Source: Neptunomonas marina (GTDB lineage Bacteria; Pseudomonadota; Gammaproteobacteria; Pseudomonadales; Balneatricaceae). Taken from it: a stretch of DNA of 64,000 nt. The translations under genes and the position numbers were made by a program. The notes under the pieces are model-generated. The model was given only the letters and a program-made list of their open reading frames with translations. It ran no database searches and was not told where the DNA came from. Shown one piece after another: positions 37,861 to 48,700 of the stretch (position 1 is its first letter; each line of letters opens with the position of its first letter). The stretch lies in assembly GCF_004005935.1 (NCBI RefSeq), contig NZ_SACQ01000002.1, positions 434,001 through 498,000 on the forward strand. Reading direction: 5' to 3'.

Positions 37861-38268
37861 TCAGATAACCTCTATTTTGCAGCGCAAAAAAGTGCGCTAA
37901 TTCGCTTCAGCAACGTATACGCTCAGACGATGGATCTATCCGGTTGAACCGACATTCGCTGCCCGATACTCTCCCCAAGGCGCAGATATACTGAAAACCA
38001 ATTACGCCTCGCTGTACACCTGTAAGGTAACCTGCCAGCACGCAGATGACCCGCAGACATTAGTATAAAAATGCTGCACCGCATTACGGGAAAACACCTA
38101 TCATCTTAACAAATGGATTTTTGTGCAAGTGCTTTTCCGTCACCCTGACTTGAGTTGCGTACAGTGACACTCTAAAGCAACAGTTTGAACGTATACCTGC
38201 AGAACAACGACAGTCTGCAACGGATGCAGTAAACTAAAGTAAATTCAGTGTGACCAAGGCAGCAAATC
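37861..38268. other. Divergent regulatory gap, with a GTAAA-N5-GTAAA box before ubiK
   Basis: 408 bp between the divergent dehydrogenase and ubiK genes; no gene is supported. GTAAACTAAAGTAAA at 38229-38243 is a perfect match to the CpxR consensus GTAAA-N5-GTAAA, 25 bases before the ubiK start. A clear sigma-70 promoter is not obvious by eye. Confidence 0.5.
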
Positions 38269-38526
38269 ATGAATGACAAAATTATTGACGGGATCAGCCA
38301 GCAGTTTTCCCAAATGTTGAACACCCTCAACAATGGTGGCACCGAGCTACCAGGACAACAGCAGGTAAAAGCAGTTATCCAATCAGCATTAGGCAAGATG
38401 GACCTCGTCACCCGCGATGAGTTTGATGCGCAAGCCGCTGTCCTGATGCGCACCCGTGAAAAAGTCGAAGCACTCGAAAAAGTCGTTGCTGAACTCGAAA
38501 AGAAAATGGACAACAGCGCATCATAA
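38269..38526 (+). CDS. ubiK: Ubiquinone biosynthesis accessory factor UbiK
   Basis: An 85-residue protein (YqiC/BMFP family). A short amphipathic N-terminus is followed by a C-terminal coiled coil (about 48-82, MRTREKVEALEKVVAELEKKM). UbiK works with UbiJ as a lipid-binding factor of aerobic ubiquinone synthesis. It is commonly near comM/yifB in Pseudomonas; here one gene lies between them. Confidence 0.93.
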   Translation: MNDKIIDGISQQFSQMLNTLNNGGTELPGQQQVKAVIQSALGKMDLVTRDEFDAQAAVLMRTREKVEALEKVVAELEKKMDNSAS

Positions 38527-38541
38527 AGCGCTTTAGGTAGC

Positions 38542-38566
38542 GGGCCTGACCTGCACCGGCAGGCCC
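38542..38566. terminator. GC-rich hairpin between ubiK and the next gene
   Basis: GGGCCTG (38542-38548) pairs with CAGGCCC (38560-38566). No T tract follows, so it may be a weak terminator or an RNA-stabilising structure. Confidence 0.35.
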
Positions 38567-38586
38567 CCGTTAATGAGGTCTGCCGA

Positions 38587-40146
38587 ATGCCTAGCACCCT
38601 AGCTTGGATCGACCATCAAGCACGTTATATCACCGCATCTCCCAGTTTTTTAGCGCTCCTGTCACGCAGTGCTGACGCGCTACACCACCAACATCTCAGT
38701 GATATTCACACGCCCGCGTGCGCTGCACAATTGCAGCAGCAGTTAACGCGCGCACGTGACACTGGCGAAAGCGAAACGACACTGGCGCTCTTCCAACACG
38801 ATACGCTGTATCGCTGCAAGATTCATTGGGTGGCTCCACTCGAGCACTTCGTGATCGCTGTAAGTCCGTCGCCCCAAACCGCTGACGAGCGCCAACAACA
38901 GCTTGGCCGCACCACACCGCTCTTTAAAGCCGCCCTTGATGAGCAGATCACACTCGCCAAACGCCAAGGCAGGCAGGTCGCGCTGCTCAGTTTAGAGATC
39001 ATGAAGCTGGGTTGGGTCGAAGCATCGTATGGTGCACAAGCCAGCGCCACGGTACTGAGCGAGGTATGTGAGCGTCTCTCTAGCTCGCTGCGTGAGGGGG
39101 ATGGCCTGTATCGTGTCGATGAAGAAACCTTCGTCATACAGCTCAACAATATCAGCGATTCGGCCGCCGCGGTTGCAGTTGCCAACCGGCTGCTCGAGAA
39201 ACTTTTTTATGGCATCCGCCTAGAGCGCCAAGCACTGCATCTCAATGTGGCCGTAGGTGTCGCGCTGGCGCCATCCCAAGCGAGCGATGCGGGTGAGCTA
39301 ACTGGCGCAGCCAAACAAGCACTGCAAGCGGTGAAGCGCAGCAACCAAAGCGGCGTACGTTTGTACGACCCGGCACGACAACGCAAAGCGCTGCACCTCA
39401 GCGATCTTTCCGAGCTACTTCAGCCGAGCTTTGAGCACCTGAGTTTCCGGTTTAGGCCGCTGTATGGGGTACGCTCTCACCGGATGGAAGCAGCTCAGCT
39501 GATACCGATGCTGCGTGACACTCCCTGTACCGGCAAAGACGAGTCTCAGCTACAAAATTTACTCAGCTCTGACAGCCTCTGCCAGCAGTACCTCGCGCAC
39601 ATGCTCAATGCGTTGCAAGAGCCGCTAACCGACCTTACTCACCAGAAGGGCTTTAACGGCATTATCGTGCGTATTCCTGCCATGATTTTGGAAGCACCGG
39701 AGTTTATTAATCACCTACGTGCCCACACGCAGTGGCCTGAGGCGGCTAAAAATTTGCTGTTTTTCGAGGTTGATGCCGTCGAGATTCAAGAGTTCGAAGG
39801 TCTGCTCTTTGACTTAGAAGCCTTGGGTTTTCGTATCGTGATTAACGGTTTCAGTGAGTTCCAGCCGAGCCTGCAGCAGATCAAAGAGCTGGAGCCTGAG
39901 ATGCTAAAACTGGAAGAAAATCTCGTGCAGCAGATGGAGAGCCACCCGCAAACACGAGCCCTATTAGAAAACATAACCGATATGGCTCACGATCTTGATA
40001 TCCCGCTAACAGCAGATGGGGTGCAGTCGGCCGGCCAGCGGCTGCAGCTAGCACAGCAGGGCGTCTCGTTGATGCAAGGCGACTACTTTGGTGGGCTGCT
40101 CACCAACGACCTGCTGATCGAGCAGCTGATCTTGGAGAAGCTCTAA
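38587..40146 (+). CDS. Degenerate PAS-GGDEF-EAL protein, probably non-catalytic
   Basis: A 519-residue protein that keeps the overall GGDEF-EAL layout but not its active sites. A PAS-like N-terminus (about 1-95) is followed by a GGDEF-like domain in which the motif reads DEETF (178-182). In the EAL-like domain the EAL position reads EAA (302-304) and the DDFGTG position reads NGFSEF (421-426). Other metal ligands also appear changed. It is therefore likely a cyclic-di-GMP receptor, protein partner or scaffold. The reading frame is intact over its whole length, so it does not look like a decaying gene. It lies between ubiK and comM. Confidence 0.85.
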   Translation: MPSTLAWIDHQARYITASPSFLALLSRSADALHHQHLSDIHTPACAAQLQQQLTRARDTGESETTLALFQHDTLYRCKIHWVAPLEHFVIAVSPSPQTADERQQQLGRTTPLFKAALDEQITLAKRQGRQVALLSLEIMKLGWVEASYGAQASATVLSEVCERLSSSLREGDGLYRVDEETFVIQLNNISDSAAAVAVANRLLEKLFYGIRLERQALHLNVAVGVALAPSQASDAGELTGAAKQALQAVKRSNQSGVRLYDPARQRKALHLSDLSELLQPSFEHLSFRFRPLYGVRSHRMEAAQLIPMLRDTPCTGKDESQLQNLLSSDSLCQQYLAHMLNALQEPLTDLTHQKGFNGIIVRIPAMILEAPEFINHLRAHTQWPEAAKNLLFFEVDAVEIQEFEGLLFDLEALGFRIVINGFSEFQPSLQQIKELEPEMLKLEENLVQQMESHPQTRALLENITDMAHDLDIPLTADGVQSAGQRLQLAQQGVSLMQGDYFGGLLTNDLLIEQLILEKL

Positions 40147-40254
40147 ACAACCAAATTCATATTAAATACAGATAGTTAACAATACATTAGCGGCTTCATA
40201 CGTGCCTGCCATGTATGACGTTGCTCCTAGTCACAACATATCCAGGGAAGGATT

Positions 40255-41784
40255 ATGTCTCTAGCGATCGTTCGCTCGCGTGCCCAAATTGGCGTTGTGA
40301 GCCCCCTCGTCACCGTTGAAGTGCATCTCTCCGCAGGCTTACCCGCATTAGCTTTGGTGGGGCTGCCAGAAGCCGCAGTACGCGAAAGCAAAGAGCGCGT
40401 GCGTAGCGCTATTATCAACTCGGGATTCGAGTTCCCCAAGCGCCGTATCACCATTAACTTAGCCCCCGCCGATCTCCCCAAAGAGGGGGGCCGCTATGAC
40501 TTGGCCATTGCGGTCGGCATTCTCGTCGCTTCGAAGCAGCTACCAGCGGAGCAGCTTGATCAGCTGGAGCTCATCGGCGAGCTGGCACTTTCCGGAGAGT
40601 TACGTGGTGCCACCGGCGTGCTGCCAGCCGCAGTGGCCTGTAAGCGTGAAGCCCGTGCCTTGTGGATCCCCGCCGACAACGAGACAGAAGCAGCACTGGT
40701 ACAAGGCTTAGAGATCCGTAAGGGCTCGCATCTGCTCGACATTTGCGCCGCGTTAAAAGGGGAGCAGCCACTTCCAGAAGTCCACGCCCAGGTTTGCCAG
40801 CCCACCGCACGCGGGAGTCATCACCATGATCTTGCGGATGTGAAGGGCCAGCTTAATGCTAAGCGAGCCCTCGAAATCGCAGCGGCCGGTGGCCATAATC
40901 TGCTAATGAGCGGCGTGCCCGGCAGCGGCAAGAGTATGCTGGCAGCACGTTTGCCAACACTGCTACCGACCCTAAGCGAAGATGAGCGGCTCGAAACTGC
41001 GGCGATCTACTCGGTGGCAGGTATGGCGGTAGAGGCCATCTGCGCCGGAATTCGTCCGTTTAGAGCACCGCACCATACAGCCTCTGCGGCAGCCTTGGTG
41101 GGCGGTGGTAGCCATCCCAAACCTGGCGAAATTTCACTCGCTCATCAGGGCGTGTTATTTCTAGATGAGCTGCCCGAGTTTTCTCGCAAAGTGCTCGAGG
41201 TGCTGCGTGAGCCCCTAGAAACCGGAGAGATTTTAATCTCACGCGCGGCACGCCAGACCGAGTATCCCGCGCGCTTTCAACTGATCGCCGCCATGAATCC
41301 ATGCCCCTGCGGCTACCATGGCGACCGGTCGGGCAAATGCCGCTGTACGCCAGACCAGATACGCCGCTATCAAGATAAGCTATCGGGACCGTTGCTGGAT
41401 CGTATCGACCTTTTCGTTAACGTGGTTGCACTCCCACCCGATACGCTCTTGCAGCTCGATCAGAGCGAGAACGAGGCCAGTGCTACCGTGGCTGAGCGCG
41501 TTACCGCAGCGCTGCAACGCCAGCATCAACGTCAGGGATGCCGTAATGCGCACCTACAAGCCCAGCAGCTCGATACCATCTGTGCGCTCACCAATGAAAC
41601 GCGCCAACTGCTAGCCACCGCGGCAAATAAGTTTGGGCTCTCGGCTCGGGCGTGCCATCGTATTCTAAAAGTTGCTCGCACGCTGGCGGATTTAGCAGGG
41701 TCTGAAGCGGTTACCGATCAACACCTGCTGGAAGCCTTGGGCTTTAAAGATGGGCTGACGCGCTCGCCCGGAGCATCTTCATAA
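40255..41784 (+). CDS. comM: ComM/YifB-type Mg-chelatase-like AAA+ ATPase
   Basis: A 509-residue AAA+ ATPase. The N-terminal Lon-protease-like domain (about 1-170) has the NLAPADLPKEGGRYDLAIAVGIL segment. Walker A is GVPGSGKS (220-227) and Walker B is LFLDELPEF. A four-cysteine cluster, CPCGYHGDRSGKCRC, is typical of YifB. ComM is a hexameric helicase that drives branch migration during natural transformation. The dprA gene of the same pathway is also in this window. Its 3' end overlaps the convergent EAL gene by 41 bases. Confidence 0.94.
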   Translation: MSLAIVRSRAQIGVVSPLVTVEVHLSAGLPALALVGLPEAAVRESKERVRSAIINSGFEFPKRRITINLAPADLPKEGGRYDLAIAVGILVASKQLPAEQLDQLELIGELALSGELRGATGVLPAAVACKREARALWIPADNETEAALVQGLEIRKGSHLLDICAALKGEQPLPEVHAQVCQPTARGSHHHDLADVKGQLNAKRALEIAAAGGHNLLMSGVPGSGKSMLAARLPTLLPTLSEDERLETAAIYSVAGMAVEAICAGIRPFRAPHHTASAAALVGGGSHPKPGEISLAHQGVLFLDELPEFSRKVLEVLREPLETGEILISRAARQTEYPARFQLIAAMNPCPCGYHGDRSGKCRCTPDQIRRYQDKLSGPLLDRIDLFVNVVALPPDTLLQLDQSENEASATVAERVTAALQRQHQRQGCRNAHLQAQQLDTICALTNETRQLLATAANKFGLSARACHRILKVARTLADLAGSEAVTDQHLLEALGFKDGLTRSPGASS

Positions 41785-43441
41785 AGGCAGGTAGTGGCAC
41801 CGGTTTACTGTATAAAAAACCCTGTGCTTGGTCGCATTGGTGCTCGCGTAAAAAGGCTAATTGCTGCTCGGTTTCCACCCCTTCAGCAATAACGCGCTTT
41901 TTCATATTACGAGCAAGACTGATAATCGCGCGAACGATTTCGGCATCCCCGCTGTTATCGGGTAGCCCCGCCACAAAGGAGCGGTCAATCTTGAGGGTGC
42001 TAACGGGGAGCTTTTGCAATAACGAAAACGACGAGTAACCCGTGCCAAAGTCATCGAGTGAAAAGTCGATACCGGTACTGCAAAGTTGATCGACGCTATG
42101 TTTGACGTGTAAGTCATCACTAAATAGCGATGATTCGGTCAGTTCAAACTCAAGGATATTGGTGTCGATATTTTCCAACGACACGATACGTTTGATCGTT
42201 TCAGCCAGCGTATCGTTCTGAAACTGTCGAAACGATAAGTTAATTCCGAGCTTCTCCAAACGTAAGCCGTTGCTGTGTAGGGTTTTTAGGTCACGCCCCG
42301 CTTGCATAATGGCCCAAAAACCCATGGGTACGATCTGGCCGGTGTGCTCAGAAACAGGGATAAAATCGTCTGGCATTATCAGACCGCGTTCTGGATGATT
42401 CCAGCGCATCAACGCCTCAGCCCCCACAATCTGACCACTGGCGAGATCGATACGGGGCTGGTAATAGAGCTCAAACTGAGACAGCTTCAACGCAGTCCAG
42501 ATATCCGCCGCTAACACTGAGGGAGCAGGGGGTTCGTTAGGGGGCAGCTTCTCTTCATAAAAGGTGTAACTGCAGCCGGGCAGCTGTTTGGCCTTCTCAC
42601 TGGCGAGGGCAGCCTGAGTAATCAGCTCATCCGGTTGGCAGGCAGTGCCAATGGCGACCCCGATACTGGTACTCACCACATCCACCTCACCTAAGATATC
42701 GAAGTCTTGATGCAGCATCCCCACCATCTCTTCGAGCATACGGTCAGCCTTGCGGCGAACTTTCTCAGCGTTTTCTGCTCTCAAAACAATTGCAAACTCA
42801 TCGCTACCGATGCGATACAGTGGGTGGCGTGGCGTACACACGAGCAGGCGATTACATAGCTCGCGGATGATGGCATCGCCTGCGCAGTAGCCCAAACGGC
42901 GGTTAAACTCACGCAAGCGGTCAACATCGATGGTCAGTAGCGCAACCGCTTCTCCTGAGGAGCAGCCTTGCCCTAGTGCTTGGTTGAACGCCCCACGGTT
43001 CCACACTTTGGTCAGTTGGTCTGATTCGCGCAGGTAAGCCACCTCAGACTCTTTGATTTGCGCTTGAGTCAGCAAGCGGAAGCTACGCAGCAGGGACTCT
43101 TCGGTCAGATCCTGCAAGGAGATAAAATCGGCAAAGCCCGCCTCTAAGAGCCGTTCACCCTGCTGGTTATCAATTTGGTGATCGATCACAATCAGCGGCG
43201 TATAAGGCAGCTCAAAAACCCCTTGGTAACGCGCTAAATGATGTAAAACTTGATGGGGGGGTTGCTGCAGCAGAATGAGATGCGGTCGGATATCGGTGGC
43301 AGCTGAGGTCAACGCCGAGAGTTCAGGATAGAAATTGACCTGCAGATCTGGGTGATTAAGCAGCGGCTGTAGTGCAAGCTGTGATGGCAAGCTTTCGGCT
43401 AGCACGAGTATTTTGATCGGGCGCGTTTTTGAGTATCGCAT
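41744..43441 (-). CDS. Pseudo-receiver GGDEF-EAL protein
   Basis: A 565-residue protein. A receiver-like N-terminus (1-125) has Gln59 where the phosphoacceptor Asp should be (LILLQ), so it is a pseudo-receiver. The GGDEF domain carries IGSDEF (211-216), altered at its second glycine. The EAL domain is intact, with EALMRW (342-347) and DDFGTG (463-468). It is best read as a cyclic-di-GMP phosphodiesterase. A start immediately follows a promoter gap shared with divergent rep. Confidence 0.9.
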   Translation of the reverse strand: MRYSKTRPIKILVLAESLPSQLALQPLLNHPDLQVNFYPELSALTSAATDIRPHLILLQQPPHQVLHHLARYQGVFELPYTPLIVIDHQIDNQQGERLLEAGFADFISLQDLTEESLLRSFRLLTQAQIKESEVAYLRESDQLTKVWNRGAFNQALGQGCSSGEAVALLTIDVDRLREFNRRLGYCAGDAIIRELCNRLLVCTPRHPLYRIGSDEFAIVLRAENAEKVRRKADRMLEEMVGMLHQDFDILGEVDVVSTSIGVAIGTACQPDELITQAALASEKAKQLPGCSYTFYEEKLPPNEPPAPSVLAADIWTALKLSQFELYYQPRIDLASGQIVGAEALMRWNHPERGLIMPDDFIPVSEHTGQIVPMGFWAIMQAGRDLKTLHSNGLRLEKLGINLSFRQFQNDTLAETIKRIVSLENIDTNILEFELTESSLFSDDLHVKHSVDQLCSTGIDFSLDDFGTGYSSFSLLQKLPVSTLKIDRSFVAGLPDNSGDAEIVRAIISLARNMKKRVIAEGVETEQQLAFLREHQCDQAQGFLYSKPVPLPAFMKMLRASASAHL

Positions 43442-43639
43442 TAATTAAACGACTTCGTTATCTAAGACAGACAATTGTGACCAACCCTCGCCACCATGCC
43501 GAGTTGATCTGTAATATAATGGGCCGCTCCATGTAATTTGTTCCACTGTAACATGAAACAGCGACAGTTTTACCAGCTCTTCGTGAACTTTTTTGTATCT
43601 GATTTTCCACCTATTTCAACAACTTGGTGATATACCTTA

Positions 43640-45652
43640 ATGAGCAAACTTAACCCACGCCAACGCGAAGCGGTACACTACATCAGTGGCCCACTCCTCG
43701 TCCTTGCCGGAGCAGGTTCAGGTAAAACCAGTGTTATCACACGCAAGATCGCGTACTTAGTGGAAACCTGCGGCATAGAAGCGCGCCATATCGCCGCCGT
43801 TACCTTTACAAATAAAGCGGCCCGGGAGATGAAAGAGCGTGTTACACAGCTACTACCCGGTAAAACCAAGGGTTTAACTGTCTCCACATTCCATAACCTT
43901 GGTATGAACATTATTCGCCGCGAGCATAAGCAACTCGGGCTCAAGGCGGGGTTTTCGATCTTCGACGATCAGGACAGCCGCACCCTCATCAAAGACCTTT
44001 TGCTGCACAATGACGAAGATAGCGAGCATGTCGATTACGTGCGCAACATGATCTCTAACTGGAAAAACGAGATGATGTTGCCCGCTCAAGCAGAGGCCAG
44101 TGCCGTAGGCCCGCAAGAGATCCTCGCCGCACGTGCCTACGAGGCGTATAACACTCACCTCAAGGCTTACAACGCGGTCGACTTTGATGATCTCATCTGG
44201 ACGCCGGTACGCCTTTTTGAGGATCATCCAGACGTGTTAGAGCGCTGGCAGCGCCGCATTCGCTATCTACTGGTGGACGAATATCAAGACACCAACCTCA
44301 GCCAATACAAGCTGGTGCGCCAACTCGTTGGGCACCGCGGCGCACTCACCGTAGTAGGGGATGATGACCAGTCGATCTACGCGTGGCGTGGCGCCCGACC
44401 AGAGAACCTTGAGCAGCTGCAGGTCGATTTTCCTAGCCTCAAGGTGGTCAAGCTAGAGCAAAATTACCGCTCCACCAGCCGGATCCTTAAAGCTGCTAAT
44501 ACCCTGATCGCAAACAACCCACACGTGTTTGATAAAACGCTCTGGAGTGAGATGGGCCTTGGCGATGCGCTACGGGTTGTCCATACCCGAAATGAAGATG
44601 CTGAGTGTGAGCGGGTTGCCACCGAAATCCTCGATCTGCACCTGCGCAACAATATCCCATTTAAAGACTTTGCAGTGCTCTATCGCGGCAACCATCAGGC
44701 CCGCTTGCTAGAGGTTAAACTGCAGTCGTATCAAGTGCCCTATAAACTCTCCGGGGGCACATCGTTCTTCTCGCGCGCCGAGATAAAAGACCTCATGGGT
44801 TACCTCAAAGTGTTAGTCAACCGGGACGATGACAACGCATTCCTGCGCATCATCAACCTGCCAAGGCGGGAGATAGGCCCCACCACGCTGCAAAAGCTGG
44901 GGGAATACGCATCAGAGCGCGATGTGAGCTTATTCGACGCCTGTGAAGAGATGGGGCTTGAGCAACATCTTTCGAAGAGTGCCGTTGAAAAGCTACGCCG
45001 CTTCACCCATTGGCTGCACCAAAAATATCGCCAATGCTACGAAGATGATCCGATTCAGGCGATCAAAGAGCTGATCCAAGATATCGACTATGAAGGGTGG
45101 CTGTTCCAAAACGCTTCCAGCGAGTCGGTGGCGGAGAAGCGTATGCAGAACGTCTATTTCTTGGTCGACTCATTACGTAACACCTTAGAACGTCTGCAAG
45201 AGGATGATCCAGAAGCGGGTATTGAGGAAGCGATTGCTCGCTTAATTTTGCTCGATCTCATGGATCGCCAAGAGGAGGAGGACGACTCCAACCGCGTGCA
45301 ACTCATGACCCTACATGCCTCGAAAGGACTGGAGTTTCCCCATGTCTACCTCATGGGCATGGAGGAGGAGCTACTGCCGCACCGCAACAGCATCGAGAAC
45401 GGCGATATTGAGGAGGAGCGCCGTCTCGCGTACGTAGGTATTACGCGAGCCAAGAAAACCCTTACCATGACGCTCGCGCGCCAACGTAAGCAGTTTGGAG
45501 AACTGATCGACTGCACCGCGAGCCGCTTCTTAGACGAGCTTCCCCCAGAGGATCTAGAAACGGAAGGCCACGGCGAGAAAAACGAGCGGGTGAATCAAGC
45601 ACGTGGCCGCGCAACACTGAATAGCTTACGCAATATGTTCGACGACCTGTAA
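43640..45652 (+). CDS. rep: ATP-dependent DNA helicase Rep
   Basis: A 670-residue UvrD-family 3'-5' helicase that clears proteins from DNA ahead of the replication fork. Walker A is AGAGSGKT (23-30), motif II is DEYQDTN, motif III is GDDDQSIYAWRGA and motif VI is VGITRAKK. Length and the N-terminal MSKLNPRQREAVHYI segment match E. coli Rep. It stands alone and ends at a bidirectional terminator. Confidence 0.96.
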   Translation: MSKLNPRQREAVHYISGPLLVLAGAGSGKTSVITRKIAYLVETCGIEARHIAAVTFTNKAAREMKERVTQLLPGKTKGLTVSTFHNLGMNIIRREHKQLGLKAGFSIFDDQDSRTLIKDLLLHNDEDSEHVDYVRNMISNWKNEMMLPAQAEASAVGPQEILAARAYEAYNTHLKAYNAVDFDDLIWTPVRLFEDHPDVLERWQRRIRYLLVDEYQDTNLSQYKLVRQLVGHRGALTVVGDDDQSIYAWRGARPENLEQLQVDFPSLKVVKLEQNYRSTSRILKAANTLIANNPHVFDKTLWSEMGLGDALRVVHTRNEDAECERVATEILDLHLRNNIPFKDFAVLYRGNHQARLLEVKLQSYQVPYKLSGGTSFFSRAEIKDLMGYLKVLVNRDDDNAFLRIINLPRREIGPTTLQKLGEYASERDVSLFDACEEMGLEQHLSKSAVEKLRRFTHWLHQKYRQCYEDDPIQAIKELIQDIDYEGWLFQNASSESVAEKRMQNVYFLVDSLRNTLERLQEDDPEAGIEEAIARLILLDLMDRQEEEDDSNRVQLMTLHASKGLEFPHVYLMGMEEELLPHRNSIENGDIEEERRLAYVGITRAKKTLTMTLARQRKQFGELIDCTASRFLDELPPEDLETEGHGEKNERVNQARGRATLNSLRNMFDDL

Positions 45653-45703
45653 GCTTACATATGCGGCACACAACTGCGCGCTGCACCGGTGAAAAAGATA
45701 CAA

Positions 45704-45731
45704 AAAAGGCGCTCTAATTAGAGCGCCTTTT
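45704..45731. terminator. Bidirectional terminator between rep and gdhB
   Basis: A perfect 28-base palindrome, AAAAGGCGCTCTAA followed by its reverse complement, has four T residues on each strand after a GC-rich stem. It lies between two convergent genes and should stop both. Confidence 0.9.
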
Positions 45732-45748
45732 GCATACTAAAGGGCAAC

Positions 45749-48700
45749 TTACAGCGATTTCGAAAGCTCGTTCAGCTCACGCATAACCACGGTAAAGGTC
45801 GCGCTGTCGGAGGCGGTTGCAGAGCGCAACTCGGTCAACATACTCTCCCAACGCTTGAGACCCGCTTCCTTCTGGCCTAACCACTCCTCGGCGCGTGCCA
45901 GACCGCTCTGCTCGCTTTGTGAGGCCAACACCGAACGCGTTAGCGCCTGCTGCTGGTTATTAAGGTCTTCGTTAAACCCTTCACGAGCCAGTAGCTGCCA
46001 GTGGTTCTCTGGCTCAATCGCACGGATCTGCTCACTCACCCAATCCAACTGCAAGCGCTCACCCAACACGAAGAACACTTCAGCTGTCTGAATCAGTGAC
46101 TCCTCTTGTTCCATCGCAACTTCACTGATCGCTAGCGCAGCGTAGAGACGCTCAGCACACGCGATACGCGAAGCAAGCTCAGCTGGGATGCCCTCATCGA
46201 TCAGGCTCTGCTGCTGGCCCAGCCATGCCGTTTTGATCTCGCCTGTTAGCAGATCAGAGATAGATTCGCGAATCTGCGTTACCGCAGGCTTAAAGCGATC
46301 GATCACCTCTTGCACCGAGAAGCAGCCACGGCTGCATACGTTGCGCAGGAACCAGTAGCTCGCACGGCGCATCAAGCGCAGTAGATCCACCAGCATACGA
46401 TTTTGCTGCTCAGCCGGTACGATGTTGTCTAGCGCTTCAATTTCAGCCCAGATTTCACGCAGCTGGAACACATCACGTGCCACCAGATATGCCACCGCAA
46501 CCTGATCCGCTGACTGGCCCGCAGTCTCCATCATACGGTTTGTGAAAGTGATCCCCATGTGGTTGACCATCGCGTTAGCAACCTGCGTCGCGATAATCTC
46601 ACGCTTGAGCTGGTGATCTTCAACCGCGGCAGGGAAACGCTCCACAAGTTGCTCAGGGAAGGCCTCGGCGATCTCTTTGCGTACATACGGATCATCAGTG
46701 ATCCAAGCGTGCGTCAACACCTCTTTCAGCTCCGCCTTGGTGTAGGAGATCAAGACAGATAACTCAGGACGCGTCAGGCTCTGGCCACGTTGTAAACGCT
46801 CTTGCAGAGCATCATCTTCAGGCAAGAATTCAAGCGCACGATCCAAACGGCCTTCATCTTCAAGGCGGTTCATCAGGCGCACATATTCGTCCTGAGACTT
46901 CTTCGCGTGCTCATGGGCCAAGCTCAGGGCGCGGGCTTGGCGGTCGTTGCTCTTGAGTACTTGCTCTGCAACGGTGTCCGTCATATCGCGCAGTAAGACG
47001 TTACGCTGCTTAACGGTTAGGTCACCTTCAGCTACGCGCTCGTTGAGCAGAATTTTGATGTTGACCTCATGGTCGGAGCAGTCCACACCACCGGCATTAT
47101 CGATAAAGTCGGTATTACATTTGCCGCCGTGCTGGCTGTACTCGATCCGTCCGAGCTGAGTCAGACCCAAGTTACCGCCCTCGCCAACGACTTTACAGCG
47201 CAGCTCGCTACCATTAATACGCAGCGCGTCGGTCGCTTTATCGCCCACGTCCGCATGGCTTTCGTGACTGGCTTTCACGTAAGTACCGATACCACCGTTC
47301 CAGAACAGATCCACTGGCGCTTTCAACAACGCAGTGATCAGCTCGTTTGGCGATAGTTTATCGGCTTTGATATCAAACGCTTTTTTCATCTCTGGTGTGA
47401 TATCAATCGACTTCGCAGCCCGTGAGAAGACACCACCACCGGCAGAGATCAGCGACTTATCGTAGTCTTCCCATGTTGAGCGTGGCAGCTCGAACATGCG
47501 TTGACGTTCGACAAAGCTCTTCGCCTCATCTGGTGTTGGGTCGATAAAGATATGCATATGGTTGAAGGCTGCGACCAGACGAATCTTATCCGATAACAAC
47601 ATACCGTTACCGAATACGTCACCGGCCATATCGCCCACACCCACCACGGTAAATGGATCAGCTTGGGTGTTGATGCCCATTTCGCGGAAGTGCAGTTTCA
47701 CCGACTCCCAAGCACCACGTGCGGTAATACCCATACCTTTGTGGTCGTAGCCTTGCGAACCACCAGAGGCAAACGCATCCCCCAGCCAGAAGCCGTATTC
47801 ATCAGCAATTTCGTTAGCGATATCAGAGAACGTTGCCGTGCCCTTATCCGCTGCCACCACCATGTATGGATCGTCTTCATCATGGCGCACAACGTTTTCT
47901 GGCGGCACGACTTCGCCACCTTGCAGATTATCAGCCAGATCCAGTAGACCGCGGATAAAGGTTTTGTAGCTTGCAATACCTTCCGCCATAAAGGCATCTC
48001 GACCACCTTCAGTTGGCAGGCATTTCGCAACGAAGCCACCTTTTGCGCCAACTGGCACGATAACGGCGTTCTTCACCTGCTGCGCTTTTACCAAGCCCAG
48101 CACTTCGGTGCGGTAATCTTCGAGTCGGTCAGACCAGCGCAGACCACCACGAGCCACTTTGCCGCCACGTAGGTGCACACCTTCGATACGAGAGGAGTAC
48201 ACAAAAATTTCGAACATAGGGCGCGGGCGCGGAATCTCTGCAATCGCGTGTGGATTCAGCTTGAAAGAAACATAAGACTTCGGCTCGCCTGCACTATTCA
48301 CTTGGAAGAAGTTTGTGCGCAGCGTAGCTTTCATCAGCTCCAGATAACGGCGAATAATTTTATCTTCGTTGAGATTATCCACTTTATCGAGCGCATCGAG
48401 AATCGAGCTCTCGATTCGATCCATAACCGCTTGCAGCTTGGTACGCCCTTGGCGACCAGGCTCAAAACGCGCCCGGAACAGCGCCACCAGCAAACGCGTT
48501 ACCTGTACATGGCGTGCAAGCGTCTCGGCAATGTAGGCCTGACTAAAGCCAAAGCGCAACTGCTGGTTGTAACGCGCGTATGCACGCAGCATAACCACTT
48601 CGCGCCAGCTAAGCCCTGCACTCAGCACGAGGCGGTTGAACTCATCGTTATCAGCTTCGTTAGACCAAATTTTGGCGAACGCTTGCTGGAAGATCTCTTT

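Noticed and set aside
38587-40146. The degenerate GGDEF/EAL gene as a pseudogene
   Set aside because: The frame is open for 519 codons with normal codon use and no frameshift, so loss of motifs looks like functional divergence.
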